The position numbers and the translations under genes are program-made. Below, piece by piece: positions 5,305-6,654 of a DNA stretch of 6,654 bases; position 1 is the stretch's first letter; every line of letters starts with the position of its first letter. Below the pieces are notes generated by a model, which saw only the letters and a program-made list of their open reading frames with translations, was not told the origin of the DNA and made no database searches. Source of the DNA: Alphaproteobacteria bacterium (GTDB lineage: Bacteria; Pseudomonadota; Alphaproteobacteria; Sphingomonadales; Emcibacteraceae); the NCBI GenBank assembly GCA_030432815.1, contig JAUILB010000161.1, positions 1 to 6,654 on the forward strand, read 5' to 3'.

Positions 5305-6654
5305 ATGGTGTCGAATATGAAGTGCGAGATCAAATATCAATTAGAAATTTATGCCTTTGTAATTGCCCTTTTCTGTGCGCTGCTTCTTCCCAATATATTG
5401 CGCGCAGATGAAGTCGATGATTTCTTAAACGCTCAGATGATAGAAAGAAAAATACCCGGGCTACAGTTGGCCATAATTAAAGATAATGAAATCGTAAAAA
5501 TAGCAAGTTATGGTTTAGCAAATTTACAAGATAATATTCCTGTCGCAGATAATACAGTTTTCACTATAAACTCCATCACAAAAGCCTTTACCGGAGTGGC
5601 TATAATGCAATTGGTAGAACAGGGCAAAATTAATCTTGAGGCCAGCCCATTAGACTATATATCTGATATACCAGAAGCTTGGGGTCAGGTCACAATCAGA
5701 CAACTCCTTAGTCACACATCCGGACTTCCCAATATTATGTCAAATGATGCCATATTGATTTCCAATCATGGAGATGGAGCAGCATGGGAACTTGTTAAGC
5801 AATTACCAATGGATTTCAAACCGAACACCGAATTTAGATACAATCAAACAAACTACCTTTTACTAGGAAAAATAATTCAAGAAGTAAGTGGAGTACATTT
5901 TGAAGAATATATTCGTTCAAACCAACTATCTAAAGTGGGAATGCCTAGAACAATTGAAGCAGGCTTTGCACATATCGAGAAGGTAATACCCGCTCAAGCG
6001 CGGGGATATACATATTATAAAACAGGTGATTTAACGAATAATTATGCTGAGTTTCCACCGTATCTTCGTACAACAGCAGGAATGAGTTCGAACGCTACGG
6101 AAATGGCAAAATGGTTGATTGCGTTGCAAAGCGGGCAGTTACTTGAAGATAAAAGTGTGTCCATCCTGTGGACACCCACGATATTAGATAATGGAAAGAT
6201 TGCTGGATTTAATAATTTTTTAAACGGTTATGCATTGGGATGGCCAGTGGTTCAAAGAGCTGAACATCCAGCGGTTGCGTCAGCGGGTGGTGACAGAGCT
6301 TTGTTAATTGTTTATCCAGAAGATAATTTATCAATAGTCGTTCTTACAAATCTTATGGGTGCTATCCCAGATATTTTTATTGATGAGGTTGCGGGTTATT
6401 ATTTACCTGAATTGAGCCTTAAAAATGGCTTTGGGTTATCAGATCAAGTAGACACTCTTAGAAAGACCTTAGAAATTAAAGGATATAACAAAGCGATAGC
6501 CATTGTTAAGAAAATACAAGATGCTGAATTTGAAGAAAGTGACTTAAATAGCTTTGGTTATAAATTAATAAACACACTCAAGAAAAAAGAGGGTCTTGAA
6601 ATATTTAAGCTAAATGTTTTCTTATACCCAAAAAGTGCCAATGCATATGATAGC
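5305..6654 (+). CDS. Serine hydrolase, beta-lactamase/penicillin-binding class C family, 3'-truncated
   Basis: At least 450 residues, open to the window edge. A signal peptide (hydrophobic residues about 15-32, cleavage after LRA at 34) sends it to the periplasm, where it may act as a D-alanyl peptidase or esterase. The nucleophile motif is Ser90-Ile-Thr-Lys93 (VFTINSITKAFTG), followed by the family landmark LLSHTSGLP at about 134-142. The second motif is Tyr179-Asn-Gln (FRYNQTNYLLLG), with Gln where class C enzymes have Asn. The third box has no KTG; the region reads SAGGDRALLIVYPEDN (326 onwards). After the fold a helical tail (about 375 on) ends in the FLYPKSANAYDS motif seen in C-terminal extensions of this hydrolase group, so only a short part is probably missing. 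It is visibly AT-richer than the FAH gene (18 GC of 60 at 5521-5580 versus 29 of 60 at 4681-4740). True beta-lactam resistance is unlikely. An ATG at 5317 is an alternative start. Confidence 0.85.
   Translation, partial: MVSNMKCEIKYQLEIYAFVIALFCALLLPNILRADEVDDFLNAQMIERKIPGLQLAIIKDNEIVKIASYGLANLQDNIPVADNTVFTINSITKAFTGVAIMQLVEQGKINLEASPLDYISDIPEAWGQVTIRQLLSHTSGLPNIMSNDAILISNHGDGAAWELVKQLPMDFKPNTEFRYNQTNYLLLGKIIQEVSGVHFEEYIRSNQLSKVGMPRTIEAGFAHIEKVIPAQARGYTYYKTGDLTNNYAEFPPYLRTTAGMSSNATEMAKWLIALQSGQLLEDKSVSILWTPTILDNGKIAGFNNFLNGYALGWPVVQRAEHPAVASAGGDRALLIVYPEDNLSIVVLTNLMGAIPDIFIDEVAGYYLPELSLKNGFGLSDQVDTLRKTLEIKGYNKAIAIVKKIQDAEFEESDLNSFGYKLINTLKKKEGLEIFKLNVFLYPKSANAYDS

Overview
The window reads as chromosomal DNA of a Gram-negative bacterium. 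An outer-membrane barrel protein, several exported proteins and a stand-alone Lrp/AsnC ligand-binding protein of a type common in Alphaproteobacteria point to a moderately AT-rich, probably marine or aquatic alphaproteobacterium. The phylum-level call is fairly safe; the class is inference from remembered family members. Genes are tightly packed, no intergenic gap exceeds about 170 bases, and I see no tRNA, rRNA, CRISPR array, transposase or integrase.

Layout: (1) 1-1172, the 3' part of a 2,2-dialkylglycine decarboxylase gene (dgdA) entering from the left with its active site intact. (2) 1203-3262, a divergent envelope module. On the minus strand is an exported cupredoxin-like protein of the kind often labelled 'methylamine utilization protein'. 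On the plus strand a DUF3034 outer-membrane barrel protein is followed one base later by an exported group 1 truncated haemoglobin. (3) 3358-3600, a stand-alone RAM-domain protein with its own promoter. (4) 3602-5138, a MarR-family regulator divergent from a fumarylacetoacetate-hydrolase-family enzyme, sharing a 103-base control region with overlapping promoters and a palindrome placed to block both. (5) 5305-6654, an AT-rich serine beta-lactamase-like hydrolase that runs off the right edge, preceded by a possible 34-codon membrane micro-ORF.

How the parts fit: the two ends of the catabolic theme are dgdA (quaternary amino acids such as 2-aminoisobutyrate to ketone plus alanine) and the FAH-family enzyme (last step of homogentisate/tyrosine breakdown or a related C-C cleavage), the latter probably controlled by its divergent MarR neighbour. 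The most interesting part is the envelope module. A secreted protein with a full type 1 copper ligand set (His, Cys, His, Met), a barrel protein of unknown function and a secreted haem protein are arranged as one divergent unit, which suggests an uncharacterised envelope redox or gas-handling system. A 15-bp direct repeat, encoding the same five residues in both genes, lies at the 3' end of dgdA and at the 3' end of the globin gene and so brackets this module; it may be chance.
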